64,000 nucleotides of DNA from an uncultured Clostridium sp. (lineage in GTDB: Bacteria; Bacillota; Clostridia; TANB77; CAG-508). Position numbers and translations under genes: made by a program. Positions within the stretch are counted from its first letter, which is position 1. Every line of letters begins with the position of its first letter. This document shows positions 63,098-64,000 of this stretch, one piece after another. The notes below the pieces were generated by a model. The model did no database searches. It saw nothing but the letters and a program-made list of their open reading frames with translations, and had not been told where the DNA came from. The stretch is taken from assembly GCA_945865665.1 (NCBI GenBank), contig CAMBEE010000001.1:197874-261873 (forward strand), in the 5' to 3' direction.

Positions 63098-63694
63098 TTA
63101 TCCTTGTGGATTTACTTGTGTTCCAGTTACTTTTATATCAAAAGAAAAATCTTTTCCAGAATCATTTGTGTCTATTTTATCATTATTTGCTTTTTCTTCT
63201 GCTGTTGTACCAGTTTGATAATCCCAAGACCATTTAATAGTTAAAGTTTTGGTTCTTGCATCATTTAATGCAATCCTTCCTTTTAATACATCTTCCAAAC
63301 CTTTTAATGTATCAGATGTTTTATCGCCATATGTGAATTTCATATTGATTGGCTTATTTACTAAATTATCAAATGTAACAGCATAGTCTATTGCTACATC
63401 TGCTCCAGTTGCATCTAAAATTATATCAAAACTTCCATTTGTTCCAGGTGCAATTGTTTTGTTTTTCAAAATATTTGTATTATATACATTATTTAATTGT
63501 ATTTTTTCCATCACTGTTGATGTGTTATTTGCTCTGAAAGACCATCTTGCTATTTCTGCATTTCCTTCTCCATCAATTTTTGTAAAATATTTTGAATATG
63601 TATTTCCTCCAACAACGCCTATTGTTGCGACAGATAATAGTATAGCACTATATGCTACACCTTTTTTTAATTTTTCTTTAATGTTTTCATTCAT
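63098..63694 (-). CDS. TasA/CalY (camelysin)-like fibre protein
   Basis: 198 residues. Signal region YSAILLSVATIGVVGGNTYSKYF, a SipW-type cleavage context; then a beta-sandwich with ARWSFRANNTS, TIAPGTNGSFDIILDATGADVAIDY and TLTIKWSWDYQTG. Major subunit candidate. GAAAGGTGAATTAAA site. It is the first gene of the fibre operon. Confidence 0.82.
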   Translation of the reverse strand: MNENIKEKLKKGVAYSAILLSVATIGVVGGNTYSKYFTKIDGEGNAEIARWSFRANNTSTVMEKIQLNNVYNTNILKNKTIAPGTNGSFDIILDATGADVAIDYAVTFDNLVNKPINMKFTYGDKTSDTLKGLEDVLKGRIALNDARTKTLTIKWSWDYQTGTTAEEKANNDKIDTNDSGKDFSFDIKVTGTQVNPQG

Positions 63695-63737
63695 ATTTTA
63701 ATTCACCTTTCCTTTCAATTCTTTTAAAAAAATTTAA

Positions 63738-63762
63738 TCACAGCATAGGCATCACCTCCTTA
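63738..63762 (-). promoter_or_regulatory. Strong SD with minimal start-stop leader
   Basis: AAGGAGGTGAT is followed by ATG CCT ATG CTG TGA, a 2-4 codon open frame, 44 bases ahead of the fibre gene. Possible leader peptide or relic. Confidence 0.35.
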
Positions 63763-63786
63763 AATAAAAACTAAAATAAAAAAATA

Positions 63787-63813
63787 CACATTTGGTTTTT
63801 ACCAAACGCATAT
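63787..63813 (-). terminator. Hairpin with T7 tail upstream of fibre operon
   Basis: Minus strand: GCGTTTGGT-AAAA-ACCAAATGT then TATTTTTTT. It ends upstream transcription or attenuates the fibre operon. Confidence 0.6.
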
Positions 63814-63845
63814 TTTTCAATGGTTTTCAGTTCTTGAAAATTGAA

Positions 63846-63865
63846 CATACTGGGACACCAGTATG
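63846..63865. repeat. Perfect palindrome at start of peroxiredoxin homology
   Basis: CATACTGG-GACA-CCAGTATG. It overlaps the first recognisable peroxiredoxin codons (TPVC). Confidence 0.5.
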
Positions 63866-64000
63866 TACTACAGAAATGATTGCATTTTCACGAGCATATA
63901 CATATTTTCAGCAAATTAATACTGAACTTTTAGGATTAAGTATTGACAGCAACCCATCTCATTTAGCTTGGATGTATGATATCTATTGTAAAACCGGAAT
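63852..64000 (+). pseudogene. 5'-truncated peroxiredoxin, runs off window
   Basis: The frame from 63855 reads [44 protein letters not shown], the core of a 1-Cys/AhpC-type peroxiredoxin with its peroxidatic Cys. The usual preceding 40-45 residues are absent: upstream codons (open to a TTG at 63792 without an RBS) do not match the family. Either truncated by the arrival of the neighbouring DNA or frame-disturbed. The 3' end lies outside the window. Confidence 0.65.

Noticed and set aside
1..64000. CRISPR arrays, rRNA or tRNA genes
   Set aside because: No regularly spaced repeat-spacer units, rRNA blocks or cloverleaf-like intergenic segments were seen on either strand.

Overview
The window is very AT-rich DNA. 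It carries Spo0A- and Spo0E-type genes, LPxTG/sortase proteins, strong AGGAGG ribosome-binding sites and a HU gene, all of which point to a spore-lineage Clostridia-type Firmicute, probably an anaerobe of the gut type (inference; no species is named). Nearly all genes lie on the minus strand.

Layout. 1-9.6 kb holds host-like genes: a Y-family DNA polymerase (cut by the window edge), two LytTR regulators each paired with membrane proteins, an ABC exporter, an ECF sigma/anti-sigma pair, a metallo-beta-lactamase-fold hydrolase and a Spo0A-like response regulator. 9.6-13.4 kb holds a tyrosine recombinase with a repeat-rich upstream region, small unknown genes and an XRE repressor-like gene, the usual control end of an integrative element. 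13.4-26 kb is one long minus-strand array for DNA processing: Toprim primase, ArdC-like zincin, DNA methyltransferase, SSB, an S6-like protein, an amidoligase/glutaminase pair, a Rad50-like ATPase, an ERF-type annealing protein and a directionality-factor-like protein. It is preceded by a run of RNA/DNA hairpins. 26-42.6 kb is cell-envelope and regulatory cargo or host DNA: a gene behind a c-di-GMP-I riboswitch, PadR plus an FtsW fusion, ECF sigma systems, a SigV/RsiV-like lysozyme-response cluster (MBOAT, SGNH, sigma, anti-sigma, deacetylase), an acetyltransferase, an antiporter, Spo0E and HU. 43-60 kb is a conjugative type IV secretion module: S1-domain protein, TraG/VirD4, replication-relaxation-like protein, thioester adhesin, sortase, M23 hydrolase, VirB6, VirB4, PrgI, VirB2. 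60-63.7 kb is a SipW-type signal peptidase with TasA/camelysin-like fibre proteins and an InlB-repeat protein. The right edge enters a 5'-truncated peroxiredoxin gene.

The main discovery candidate is translational recoding. Eight genes contain nine in-frame CGG codons, and at every one the protein homology continues only if the ribosome moves +1, so that CGGN is read as one glycine. The sites include the P-loop glycine of TraG and the conserved glycine after the N-terminal Cys2 of a class II glutaminase. I scanned CGG on the coding strand of all genes here. The dozens of other CGG trinucleotides are out of frame, apart from two read normally in one small, probably foreign operon at 11.3-12.1 kb. 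This fits a host in which CGG is unassigned or quadruplet-decoded. It affects both host-like (LytTR) and conjugation genes. Four further frame breaks lie in poly-A runs and look different (slippage or assembly error).
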